From positions 1-31,979 of the forward strand of contig CAJTLE010000018.1 in the NCBI GenBank assembly GCA_910577085.1: DNA of 31,979 nt, read 5' to 3'. A model generated the notes under the pieces. It did not search any database, was not told the DNA's origin, and was given only the letters and a program-made list of their open reading frames with translations. Both the position numbers and the translations under genes were made by a program. This document shows positions 1-7,266 of this stretch, piece after piece. Positions within the stretch are counted from its first letter, which is position 1. The number at the start of each line of letters is the position of its first letter. The DNA comes from an uncultured Allobaculum sp. GTDB taxonomy: Bacteria > Bacillota_I > Bacilli_A > Erysipelotrichales > Erysipelotrichaceae.

Positions 1-886
1 CAAAGCTGGCTGCTTTATTGATCGAAACGTTAAGATGGCACGTCAAAAGGCAGAGCAGAGCCTTTACTGAAGCATCATAATTCACCTCGTTAACGCAGTT
101 GGATGGAAATTCTGAATAAACCAGCTGTCCAGTTTTCCTGTTTCTCCACACCAGGGACTGGTATTCCGTTACCAGGCGGGAAACCTGAATGCTTATTACG
201 CTTCTTTTGGCAGTCTGACCCTCTAAAAGCTCATAGTCATCCGGGTTTTTGACAACCTGATCAGGCACAGAAGTAAGCATTTCGATACGATCAGGTTTTG
301 GCTGAGGGCGGCAGTGCCCCTTATGGCCTTTCTGCCCGCCAGGCTTTTTGCCGGAAGGTTTTCGGCTGTTAATTTTTTTATGATTTGGATTGGCAGAAGA
401 AGGTTTGGAAGAGTTGGTATAGTCCTTCTCAATCTGAATTTTCTGAATTTTGATGATTTCGTCTTTAATGGCGTTAGATTCTTCGGTTTCTTTAAGCTGC
501 TCTTTCAGCTTTTCGATAATCGCATTCTGTCTGTCTATGATTTTCTGGAGAGCTGGATCGATATCTGAGGTCATTTTCAAGGTCTTTTTGAGAAGACGGA
601 CTTCATTCTCGTAATCAGTAACGGTTTCTTTCAGCTTCTGGATAGTCAGATCTTTTTCGTCAAGAGTCTGGTTATAGTTTCTGCACTGCTTTTTGAGTGC
701 TCTGATTTCGGTTTTGTGCTCTTTTCTGATTTTTTCGATTTCCTTATTATGGCTTCTGTTGTTTCTGGCGATTTCCTTCTCAAATTTATCGGTAAGATCC
801 AGATATGCTTTTCCGCTTTTGAATTTTTCAATCTGAGATTCTAAAGATCTGATCTGACATTTCAGATTCTGAGCTGTGAAATCCAT
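1..886 (-). CDS. IS66-family transposase (TnpC-like), N-terminal part, cut by the window edge
   Basis: An open frame of 295 codons runs from ATG at 886 off the left edge without a stop. The start follows an AAAGGCGG ribosome binding site about 7 bases upstream. The first ~150 residues are charged and heptad-like, as expected of a coiled coil. They are followed by NSSKPSS and, after a basic Lys/Arg-rich stretch, by GGQKGHKGH, the hallmark order of IS66 TnpC N-termini (coiled-coil/zinc-finger-like region ahead of the DDE core). The catalytic domain would lie outside the window. No tnpA or tnpB precedes it, so this may belong to the IS66 branch that carries only the large transposase, or be a remnant. 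Family assignment is confident; whether the element is intact cannot be seen. Confidence 0.85.
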   Translation of the reverse strand, partial: MDFTAQNLKCQIRSLESQIEKFKSGKAYLDLTDKFEKEIARNNRSHNKEIEKIRKEHKTEIRALKKQCRNYNQTLDEKDLTIQKLKETVTDYENEVRLLKKTLKMTSDIDPALQKIIDRQNAIIEKLKEQLKETEESNAIKDEIIKIQKIQIEKDYTNSSKPSSANPNHKKINSRKPSGKKPGGQKGHKGHCRPQPKPDRIEMLTSVPDQVVKNPDDYELLEGQTAKRSVISIQVSRLVTEYQSLVWRNRKTGQLVYSEFPSNCVNEVNYDASVKALLCLLTCHLNVSINKAASF

Positions 887-1217
887 ACTGATGTCCGCCT
901 TTCATTTCCACAGACAGAGTAACATCAGATTGGAGATGAAAAAACACCAATAATTTTGACCTTTCCGGAGAATCAAAAGTTCAACTGAAGTGCAAAAGCT
1001 GAGGAAACTCCCCCCTTAAATAAAGGGATCACGATTAAGATCAATTTGAAAACTTTCCTAAAAAGACAACTCGAAAACCAGCAGAAAAAGTTGATTCGAA
1101 AATGTATGGTTTTCGAGAAAAAATCAGAGGGTTAAAATTTTAGAGGTTCCCAGGGGGTGTGAACAGTAACGTTGCAGTAGATTATGAATAATTTTTTGAA
1201 AAAAGTTGAATTTATGT
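887..1217. other. non-coding stretch between IS66 tnpC and the tRNA genes
   Basis: No credible ORF. It is A-rich with a short CCCCTT/AAGGG-type hairpin near 1011-1029. A G-rich block at 1142-1170 (CCCAGGGGGTGTGAACAG) could mark the IS66 element's outer end, but I could not pair it with a second terminal repeat because the other end is outside the window. A motif around 954-974 (TTTTGACCTTTCCGGA) is close to the tRNA promoter region at 1217-1237 (TTTGACCTTTTCGGAT), so it may be a partial duplication. Confidence 0.4.
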
Positions 1218-1248
1218 TTGACCTTTTCGGATGAATCTGTCATAGTAT
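1218..1248 (+). promoter_or_regulatory. probable promoter of the tRNA-Ile/tRNA-Ala unit
   Basis: TTGACC (1218-1223) serves as -35, and CATAGT/TAGTAT (1241-1248) as -10 with 17 to 19 bases between depending on register. It ends 17 bases before the mature tRNA-Ile 5' end, which suits a tRNA promoter. Confidence 0.55.
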
Positions 1249-1265
1249 TCAGGCAGTCAAAAAAC

Positions 1266-1342
1266 GGGCCTGTAGCTCAGGTGGTTAGAGCGCATCCCTG
1301 ATAAGGATGAGGTCGCTGGTTCGAGTCCATTCAGGCCCACCA
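1266..1342 (+). tRNA. tRNA-Ile(GAU)
   Basis: 77-base cloverleaf. The acceptor arm GGGCCTG pairs with CAGGCCC, and CCA is encoded at 1340-1342. The anticodon loop CTGATAA gives anticodon GAT at 1300-1302. The D arm is TAGCTCAGGTGGTTAGAGC and the T arm contains GGTTCGAGTCC. It lies 16 bases before tRNA-Ala(UGC), the pair often found inside rRNA operons, but no 16S or 23S sequence flanks it here. Confidence 0.97.
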
Positions 1343-1358
1343 TTTTTTGATTTGATAT

Positions 1359-1434
1359 GGGGTGTTAGCTCAGCTGGGAGAGCACCTGCTTTGCACGCAG
1401 GGGGTCAGGAGTTCGATCCTCCTACGCTCCACCA
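1359..1434 (+). tRNA. tRNA-Ala(UGC)
   Basis: 76-base cloverleaf. The acceptor GGGGTGT pairs with ACGCTCC through two wobble pairs, and CCA is encoded at 1432-1434. The anticodon loop TTTGCAC (1390-1396) gives anticodon TGC. Probably co-transcribed with tRNA-Ile just upstream and ended by the hairpin at 1448-1479. Confidence 0.97.
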
Positions 1435-1447
1435 TATTGCAAATATC

Positions 1448-1479
1448 GCCTTCAGAGGGTAACTCTGAGGGCTTTTTTT
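1448..1479 (+). terminator. intrinsic terminator of the tRNA-Ile/Ala transcript
   Basis: A 10-bp stem GCCTTCAGAG / CTCTGAGGGC (one G-T pair) with a 5-base loop, followed by seven T (1472-1478). Confidence 0.9.
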
Positions 1480-1699
1480 ATTTCCGGATTTGATATCTGC
1501 TCTGCAGTCAATCCAAAATCAGAAGAATCCCCAGAAGGGGAGTATTGGGGAGGATAAGAACAGAAAATGGAATAGAACAAGCCGGATGGGAATAAAAAAC
1601 TGATTGGAAGGAAAGAAACTGGATCATGAGAAAATAAGCCAGTCTGGAATAAAATAAGTCAAATCAGGATAAAATATGGAAGAAAAATGGAATTTGGGG

Positions 1700-1729
1700 T
1701 TGTCGGATTCAGCCGGTATAGACTAAGAT
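1700..1729 (+). promoter_or_regulatory. possible promoter of tRNA-Ala(CGC)
   Basis: TTGTCG (1700-1705), 18-base spacer, TAAGAT (1724-1729), 38 bases before the mature tRNA. The preceding 1480-1699 is A-rich non-coding DNA with repeated AATAAAA/GATAAAA words and nothing else recognisable. Confidence 0.4.
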
Positions 1730-1767
1730 CATTTTGTATCAGCAAGTCCCATCAGCCATTTCTTTAT

Positions 1768-1843
1768 GGGGTGTTAGCTCAGCTGGGAGAGCGCCTGCTT
1801 CGCATGTAGGAGGTCAGGGGTTCGAGTCCCCCACGCTCCACCA
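1768..1843 (+). tRNA. tRNA-Ala(CGC)
   Basis: 76-base cloverleaf with the same acceptor and D arm as the UGC alanine tRNA at 1359-1434. The anticodon loop TTCGCAT gives CGC (1801-1803), and the T arm is AGGGGTTCGAGTCCCCC. CCA is encoded at 1841-1843. It reads GCG, which the UGC tRNA could also cover by wobble, so it is a specialised second alanine acceptor. Confidence 0.96.
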
Positions 1844-1856
1844 ATCTTGCTGGTCA

Positions 1857-1888
1857 GCCTTCAGAACGGTGTTCTGGAGGCTTTTTTT
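1857..1888 (+). terminator. intrinsic terminator after tRNA-Ala(CGC)
   Basis: An 11-bp stem GCCTTCAGAAC / GTTCTGGAGGC with a GGT loop and seven T. It resembles the terminator at 1448-1479 in its first arm, suggesting the two tRNA-Ala units arose by duplication. Confidence 0.9.
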
Positions 1889-1918
1889 AAATCGGTTTTA
1901 CTCAAAGGAGGTTTCATC

Positions 1919-2749
1919 ATGAATGTATTATGCATGCGGCTTTTGTTGTTTCTGAGTGAAGAACCTTATGGGTCGACCTACTTTTACATTGCCCAGACGC
2001 TGCTCAATCATATTGATGAGCTCGAATCCCTGTCAATTGGCGAGGCAGCGGATCTTTGCGGCGTTTCGAAGTCGGTGCTGTCCAAATTTGTACGCGAGAT
2101 CGGATTTGAAGACTACAAAGATTTCCGCCGGTGCTCGCCTTTTAAGAACAATAAATATGGCAACAAAATCAATTACGTCTATAACGTCCTTGGCTATCTG
2201 AATGACCATTCTTACAGTGATTACGTGCAGATTATCAATACGGATCTGCAACGGGTTGTCCAGGCGCTCGATTATGCCAAAATCGATCAGCTGGCTCTGG
2301 ATCTTGCGGCCAGTGAGAATGTTTTTGCGTTTGGCTATATGTTTTCCCAGCGTACAGCTGAAGACATGCAGTGCAAACTGGGCTATCTCAAAAAGTTCAT
2401 CATTACGACATCCAAGGATGTCCGCCAGGAAGAGCTGATCAGCCAGGCCAAAGAAAATGATCTGATTCTCATTTTTTCAGATTCTGGCCAGTATGTGCGC
2501 CACTACTATGATGCCAACCTGCTGGAATTTGACTACCGCACGGCGATTGAAAAGACGAAAGCCAAAGTGGTCCTGGTCACCAACAATGAGGAAGCGGCTG
2601 CTCTGGATTTCATCGATTATGCCATTCTCTATCCTCGCTCTTCCGACCTGATTACCCATCGCTATATTTATCAGCTGATCACGGATATGATCGTTGACCG
2701 TTATTATCATCTCGTTTACCTGACCTCACAGACATCACTCAGTGAGTGA
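1919..2749 (+). CDS. RpiR/MurR-family transcriptional regulator (HTH + SIS domain)
   Basis: 276 residues, the usual length for RpiR regulators, which sense a sugar phosphate through a C-terminal SIS domain. The start is ATG 1919, 7 bases after AAAGGAGG (1904-1911). The longer in-frame start at 1847 lies inside the tRNA terminator and is rejected. Residues ~35-65 form the HTH (IGEAADLCGVSKSVLSKFVR), followed by the family phrase EIGFEDYKDFRR. The SIS-like region runs from about residue 115 (ASENVFAFGYMF, then DLILIFSDSG). It lies just upstream of the 6-phospho-beta-glucosidase and PTS genes in the same direction, so it most likely controls them. Effector and sign of control are unknown. Its last codons lie inside the terminator stem. 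Confidence 0.88.
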   Translation: MNVLCMRLLLFLSEEPYGSTYFYIAQTLLNHIDELESLSIGEAADLCGVSKSVLSKFVREIGFEDYKDFRRCSPFKNNKYGNKINYVYNVLGYLNDHSYSDYVQIINTDLQRVVQALDYAKIDQLALDLAASENVFAFGYMFSQRTAEDMQCKLGYLKKFIITTSKDVRQEELISQAKENDLILIFSDSGQYVRHYYDANLLEFDYRTAIEKTKAKVVLVTNNEEAAALDFIDYAILYPRSSDLITHRYIYQLITDMIVDRYYHLVYLTSQTSLSE

Positions 2750-2769
2750 TGTCTGTGAGGTCTTTTTTT
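2723..2769 (+). terminator. long perfect terminator hairpin overlapping the regulator's 3' end
   Basis: A near-perfect palindrome 2723-2761 (arm ACCTCACAGACATCACTCA against its complement) followed by CTTTTTTT. The stop codon TGA (2747-2749) sits in the descending arm, so the C-terminal residues TSQTSLSE are encoded by the stem. It separates the regulator from the enzyme gene. Confidence 0.92.
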
Positions 2770-2810
2770 GTAACTCAAAACCTTGCGTCTGTCAGCTGAT
2801 TGTAAGGGGT

Positions 2811-2825
2811 TTCTCAAATTGAGAA
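2811..2825. promoter_or_regulatory. candidate operator upstream of the 6-phospho-beta-glucosidase gene
   Basis: Perfect 7-bp-arm palindrome TTCTCAA-A-TTGAGAA in the 192-base gap before the GH1 gene. A second hairpin-like pair (GGGAA / TTCCC, about 2832-2850) lies close by. A palindrome here, next to an RpiR gene, is the obvious candidate binding site. I could not place a convincing -35/-10 pair. Confidence 0.45.
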
Positions 2826-2961
2826 CTTTTCGGGAAGCTTGAAATTTCCCCGTATCCTTTAAGTGTCAAGAGAAAGACATGACAGCTGCAGCAGTCAAAG
2901 AAATAGAAACACAGGGATACAGAGAGATCCACAAGGATACAACGATATCAGGGAGGAAAAC

Positions 2962-4437
2962 ATGAAAGCATCAGATGGATTCTTATGGGGCGGAGCAACC
3001 GCAAGCTTCCAGTTCGAGGGCGGCTATAAAGAAGGTGGAAAAGGATTATCCACTCACGATTTTGAAACCGATGGATCACAGGAAAATCCACGCGGCGTTA
3101 CTTATGTCACCACAGATGGCCAGAGAGGCCGGGCACGCAGTTCATTCTTTAATGCCGGTTCACTTCCAGAAGGAAGCATTCCAGTGATCGAAGAGGATGA
3201 ATACTATCCAAGCCATCAGGCTGTTGACTTCTACCATCACATGAAAGAAGACGTGAAGCTCATGGCAGACATGAACTACAATGTATTCCGGTTTTCAATC
3301 TCCTGGCCGCGTATTTTCCCGACAGGTCTGGAAGAGACACCAAACGAAGAAGGTCTCAAATTTTATGAAGATCTGATCAATGAACTGGCGAAGTACAACA
3401 TCGAACCACTCATTACGATCTGCCACGACGAAATGCCAGTTGAACTCGCATTGAAATATGGCGGATGGAGCAGCCGTAAAACCATTGATGCGTATCTGCG
3501 CTACTGCAAAGTTCTGTTCGAACGTTTCGGTGATAAATGCCGCTGGTGGCTGACTTTCAATGAAATCAATGCCGTTCGCGGATTCGTATCCTGCGGAACT
3601 CATTCCAGTGCGGATCAGGTTCACTATCCAGCAGCCCACAACATGTTCGTTGCCAGCGCTAAGGCAGTCGCCATGGGTCATGAAATGATGCCAGGTAGCC
3701 AGTTTGGTGCGATGTATGCCTTAAGTGAAATTTACCCAGCTACCTGCCATCCAGAAGATATGTGGCGTCATATGAATGCCCGTCGGGAATCGTTCTACTT
3801 TATCGACATCATGGCCCGCGGCTATTACCCAAGTTATGCGCGCCGACTTTTGGATGACCGTCATGTGGATTTTGTTCCACCAAAAGAAGATGAAGAAGTT
3901 TTACGCAACGGAACGCTGGATTTCATTTCCTTTTCTTACTACCGCTCCTGCACCGTTGGCCGCAACTCAACCTTCAATGTCATTGGCGGCGATCCAAACC
4001 CATATCTGAAAAATACAGACTGGGGCTGGCCAATCGATCCATTAGGTCTGCGGTACTGCCTCAATGAGATTTATGACCGCTACCAGAAGCCGCTCTTCAT
4101 CGTTGAAAACGGCATGGGCGCTGTGGACAAACTGGAAGAAGATGGCACCATTCAGGACGACTATCGAATCGAATTTTTAAGAGATCATCTGCGTGAAGTC
4201 ATCAAGGCGATCCAGATCGACAAAATCCCAGTCCTTGGCTATACGATGTGGGGCAACATTGACCTGGTTTCTTTATCGACCGGTGAGATGACCAAACGCT
4301 ATGGAAACATCTATGTCGATATGGATGACAAAGGAAACGGCTCCTTAAAGCGGATTCCGAAAAAATCCTATTACTGGATGCGGGATGTCATCGCAAGTAA
4401 TGGCGAAAGTCTCTTTGAAGAAGGAACAAACGAATAG
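2962..4437 (+). CDS. 6-phospho-beta-glucosidase, glycoside hydrolase family 1
   Basis: Hydrolyses the beta-glucosidic bond of cellobiose/aryl-glucoside 6-phosphates delivered by the PTS, in the cytoplasm. Length 491 residues from ATG 2962, preceded by GGGAGGAAAAC. An upstream in-frame start at 2863 would add 33 low-complexity residues without a good ribosome site. GH1 landmarks: acid/base Glu in TFNEIN (~201), nucleophile Glu in FIVENGMG (~382), and the phosphate-binding loop STGEMTKRYG (~439-448), which distinguishes 6-phospho enzymes from plain beta-glucosidases. The N-terminal insertion before YYPSHQAVDFYHH is usual in this subgroup. Neighbours: RpiR regulator upstream, PTS permease 161 bases downstream. 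Exact sugar cannot be told from sequence. Confidence 0.92.
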   Translation: MKASDGFLWGGATASFQFEGGYKEGGKGLSTHDFETDGSQENPRGVTYVTTDGQRGRARSSFFNAGSLPEGSIPVIEEDEYYPSHQAVDFYHHMKEDVKLMADMNYNVFRFSISWPRIFPTGLEETPNEEGLKFYEDLINELAKYNIEPLITICHDEMPVELALKYGGWSSRKTIDAYLRYCKVLFERFGDKCRWWLTFNEINAVRGFVSCGTHSSADQVHYPAAHNMFVASAKAVAMGHEMMPGSQFGAMYALSEIYPATCHPEDMWRHMNARRESFYFIDIMARGYYPSYARRLLDDRHVDFVPPKEDEEVLRNGTLDFISFSYYRSCTVGRNSTFNVIGGDPNPYLKNTDWGWPIDPLGLRYCLNEIYDRYQKPLFIVENGMGAVDKLEEDGTIQDDYRIEFLRDHLREVIKAIQIDKIPVLGYTMWGNIDLVSLSTGEMTKRYGNIYVDMDDKGNGSLKRIPKKSYYWMRDVIASNGESLFEEGTNE

Positions 4438-4505
4438 TTTTTCAAATTAATCATTCAATATCCGGAAACCATACGGATCCGGAAACGATACGAAAACGAA
4501 AAATT

Positions 4506-4577
4506 GAATCGTAAGAAAACGACGAATTCAAAAGACACAAAGAATTCGGGCGAAATGAAGAATTCGTGAACAATACG
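4506..4577 (+). repeat. four 18-base periodic units before the PTS gene
   Basis: GAATCG at 4506 and GAATTC at 4524, 4542 and 4560 are spaced exactly 18 bases apart; the rest of each unit is A/G-rich but diverged. It lies in the 161-base spacer between the GH1 and PTS genes, which also holds a small ATCCG/CGGAT hairpin near 4457-4475 that is not a recognisable antiterminator (RAT) site. Confidence 0.5.
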
Positions 4578-4598
4578 ATGGAAAAGGAAAAATAGAAT

Positions 4599-6521
4599 AT
4601 GGATGCCACAAAAACCGCAGCCGACATCATTAAACTCGTCGGCGGCCAGGAAAATGTAAAGACCGTCAGCCATTGCATGACGCGTCTGCGCTTTGTCTTA
4701 AATGATGAATCCAAAGCCGATCAGCAGGCCTTAAACGCTCTGGATCTTGTCATTGGTGTGGTCAATGCCGGTGGTCAGGTCCAGATTATCCTGGGCAAGA
4801 ATCTGCTGCCTGTATTTGAAGAGGTCAACAAGAACTTCAGCTTTTCCGGTGGGGATCAGAATGCAGCCCCGGCTAAAAAAGAAAAATTCACCTGGAAGGG
4901 TCTTGGCAATGCCATTCTTGGTTACATCTCAGCCTCCGTTACGCCTTTATTACCAGGTCTGATCGCAGGCGGTATGTTAAAGGTCGTTCTGCTGATTCTC
5001 AACTTATGCATTGCCGGCTTTGCCGCAACCACAACCTATCAGCTGCTCAGTGCAGTAGCCGATGCGGCGTTCTTCTTCATGCCAATCTTTATCGCTTATG
5101 GTGCAGCCACCAAACTTGGCGGTACTCCAATCTACGCGATGGCTGGTGCAGCGGCTTTGCTGCATGCCAATTACACCACTCTGGTTGCAGCAGGTGAGCC
5201 CATCAGTCTATTAGGTCTTCCGGTTTATGCGGGCAGCTATTCAAGCTCGCTGGTTCCAGCCTTATTGATTGCGCTGGCTGCTTACTGGTTTGAAAAACTC
5301 TGGAACAAAGTTGTTCCAGGTATCTTCAAAGCCATTTTCGTCGGCATGCTGACTCTGGTGTGCACGATGATTCTTGGCTACGTCATTCTGGCTCCGCTTG
5401 GCAACTACATTGGTATTGCTCTTTCCCATGTCTTTGTCTTCCTGTCTGACACTGTTGGCCCGCTTGCAATCGGTATTCTGGCCGCCTGCCTGCCTTGGCT
5501 GGTTATGTGTGGTATGCACGCCGCACTCGTTCCATTCATGGCAGCATCCATTGCGGATCCAGGCTATGATGGCGTCTTCCGTCCAGCATTCATTCTGCAC
5601 AATATGTCAGAAGGTGGTGCCTGCGTAGGTGTCGGTCTTCGTACAAAAGATAAGAACTTACGCGCTGAAGCGTTCTCCATTGGATTTGGATGTATTTTTG
5701 CGGGTGTTTCTGAACCTGCCATTTACGGAATCAACCTTCCACGCAAAAAACCAATGCTTGGTGTCATGGCTGGCGGTCTTGCCGGTGGTATCGTTGCCGG
5801 TCTGATGGGGGCCAAAGCCTTTGAAATGGGCTACTCCACCATCATGGCACTGCCAATCTTTGAATCGACCGTTGTCGGTATGTTATGCGGTATTATCGTT
5901 TCGATCTTAACCTCTGCAGTTGTGACTTACGTTCTTGGATTTGATGAAGCACCAGTTGCTGCAAAATCTGAAACAACTGATTCTCAGGCTTCTTTAGTTG
6001 CAGCAGCACCAGTTGCCACAACCACCGCCATCTGTGCTGCCGGTCAGGGAAAAGCAATTGATCTGTCTACAGTAAACGATCCAATGTTTGCCCAGAAACT
6101 GATGGGTGATGGATTTGCGGTTGACCTGGATCATCAGCCAGTTCAGACCATTTGTGCACCAGTGGATGGAAGTCTTTTGATGATCGCACAAAGCGGCCAC
6201 GCCTTTGGAATTGGAACCGAAGATGGTCTGGAAGTTCTGGTTCATATTGGTATCGATACTGTCAATGAAGCCGGCAAAGGATTCAAAGTCCTTGCCCAGG
6301 CCAATCAGAAAGTAAAAGCTGGCGATCCAGTCGTTGAAGTCAATATCGATGAGCTTCGCAAGAAAGGCTATGATCTGACCACGATGATTATCGTCACCAA
6401 TCCAAATGGCCATAATCTGACATTCAAAACTGGAAAGAATGTCACTCCGAAAGATCCAGTTGGAATGGTTAACCAACAAGAAGAGTCCGAACTGGCAGAA
6501 GAAATGTCCTTCGCAAAATAA
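4599..6521 (+). CDS. PTS beta-glucoside permease, EIIBCA (BglF/BglP type)
   Basis: Imports a beta-glucoside while phosphorylating it. Length 640 residues, with all three EII domains in the order B-C-A. EIIB residues 1-80 contain the phospho-Cys26 in SHCMTRLRF. EIIC, ~100-450, is strongly hydrophobic and contains GVSEPAIYGINLP (~369-381), a signature of the glucose/beta-glucoside superfamily. EIIA, ~485-620, contains His534 (SGHAFGI) and His549 (LVHIGIDTV), spaced 15 residues apart as in EIIA-Glc. The B-C and C-A linkers are Ala/Pro/Thr-rich. The start is preceded by GGAAAAGGAAAAATAGAAT. It follows the 6-phospho-beta-glucosidase gene and very likely forms one locus with it. No BglG-type antiterminator gene is nearby. 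Confidence 0.93.
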   Translation: MDATKTAADIIKLVGGQENVKTVSHCMTRLRFVLNDESKADQQALNALDLVIGVVNAGGQVQIILGKNLLPVFEEVNKNFSFSGGDQNAAPAKKEKFTWKGLGNAILGYISASVTPLLPGLIAGGMLKVVLLILNLCIAGFAATTTYQLLSAVADAAFFFMPIFIAYGAATKLGGTPIYAMAGAAALLHANYTTLVAAGEPISLLGLPVYAGSYSSSLVPALLIALAAYWFEKLWNKVVPGIFKAIFVGMLTLVCTMILGYVILAPLGNYIGIALSHVFVFLSDTVGPLAIGILAACLPWLVMCGMHAALVPFMAASIADPGYDGVFRPAFILHNMSEGGACVGVGLRTKDKNLRAEAFSIGFGCIFAGVSEPAIYGINLPRKKPMLGVMAGGLAGGIVAGLMGAKAFEMGYSTIMALPIFESTVVGMLCGIIVSILTSAVVTYVLGFDEAPVAAKSETTDSQASLVAAAPVATTTAICAAGQGKAIDLSTVNDPMFAQKLMGDGFAVDLDHQPVQTICAPVDGSLLMIAQSGHAFGIGTEDGLEVLVHIGIDTVNEAGKGFKVLAQANQKVKAGDPVVEVNIDELRKKGYDLTTMIIVTNPNGHNLTFKTGKNVTPKDPVGMVNQQEESELAEEMSFAK

Positions 6522-6550
6522 ACCAGTCGGCAATAGAAATCGCTGAAAAA

Positions 6551-6631
6551 CAGTCTGGTGTAAAAAGCCGGCCCTTTGTGCACCAGACTGAAAGGAAAGC
6601 TCTCGTTTGAATGAACAGACGGGAGCTTTTT
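6551..6631 (+). terminator. hairpin plus intrinsic terminator ending the sugar locus
   Basis: Two structures in tandem. CAGTCTGGTG / CACCAGACTG (6551-6560 with 6581-6590) has a 20-base loop and no T run. The true terminator is 6596-6631: AAAGCTCTCGT / ACGGGAGCTTT with a T run. Confidence 0.8.
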
Positions 6632-6834
6632 GCGTGCTGGAAGCTGTAATAGAAGCTGCAGAAGTTTATAGAAGGAGTAGAAACTGCAGAGGAAAGACAA
6701 CTTCGAAGCAAACTAAATCTTTTTGTATAGCAGAACTTCACTTAAGGAGCAATAGAGACTATTTGAACGTGTGAGTTTTTGTCTTTTTATTGGGAAAAAT
6801 CAACAAAAACATTGATGAGTATGTGTTCTTTGGC

Positions 6835-6846
6835 ACAGGAACCTGT
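6835..6846. promoter_or_regulatory. possible operator upstream of the small HTH gene
   Basis: Inverted repeat ACAGG-AA-CCTGT 32 bases before the start codon, with TATGATAT just downstream (about 6847-6854) as a possible -10. Gap 6632-6834 otherwise shows no gene. A GTTTTTG / CAAAAAC pair flanks 6774-6811. Confidence 0.3.
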
Positions 6847-6877
6847 ATGATATGGGTAATGACAAGGAGGGGTGCTT

Positions 6878-7120
6878 ATGGTCCGAAACAACTTTGAGAT
6901 TGATATTAAGGTCAAATGCGTTCAGGCCGGAATGGTTCAGCGCACATTGGCCGAAAAGCTCGGTCTGACCTCCCAGTACATCAATCACATCATCAAAAAG
7001 AAGGATGGCCTGGTCAACAAGACTTTCGTTTCCATGATGGAAGGGCTTGGCTATGATGTCGAACTTCGCTATGTTCCGATCTCCGAGCGTACCAGTCAAA
7101 TTGAAAATCCATCTGCATAG
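6878..7120 (+). CDS. small Cro/CI-type helix-turn-helix protein
   Basis: 80 residues, essentially a single DNA-binding domain. The start is ATG 6878, 7 bases after AAGGAGG (6864-6870). The GTG at 6872 is too close to that site. The HTH is residues ~19-40 (RTLAEKLGLTSQYINHIIKK), followed by NKTFVSMMEGLGYDVELRYV, a pattern common to solitary XRE-type proteins in Firmicutes. It carries no effector or dimerisation domain beyond this. It is monocistronic between terminators, with a small inverted repeat upstream that may be its own operator. Target genes unknown. Phage origin is possible, but no phage genes surround it. Confidence 0.75.
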   Translation: MVRNNFEIDIKVKCVQAGMVQRTLAEKLGLTSQYINHIIKKKDGLVNKTFVSMMEGLGYDVELRYVPISERTSQIENPSA

Positions 7121-7143
7121 AGCTGATCGCAGCTCTTTTTTTT
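7119..7143 (+). terminator. intrinsic terminator of the small HTH gene
   Basis: GAGCTG-ATCG-CAGCTC followed by eight T. The first stem base is the last base of the TAG stop codon. Confidence 0.9.
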
Positions 7144-7266
7144 CGGCCAGCCACTCTCTTTTCCCACTTTCTTTTCGCGAATCTTTTCGGTTTTCGCGGA
7201 CGGTAAGGCGTATCTGCCCGCTTAAGATGATTACAAACAGGCATCGATTCAAAAGGAGGTACTTGA

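Noticed and set aside
1266..1434. tRNA-Ile/tRNA-Ala pair as the spacer of an rRNA operon
   Set aside because: No 16S or 23S sequence lies on either side, and a promoter and terminator frame the pair.
4438..4598. BglG/LicT-type antiterminator (RAT) site before the PTS gene
   Set aside because: The only hairpin (ATCCG/CGGAT) lacks RAT consensus and is not followed by a terminator, and there is no BglG gene.
6878..7120. Prophage remnant based on the small Cro-like protein
   Set aside because: No integrase, structural or other phage genes flank it; the neighbours are metabolic genes.
7144..7266. Mg2+ riboswitch (M-box) before the CorA-like gene
   Set aside because: The leader is about 120 bases with no conserved M-box blocks and no terminator.
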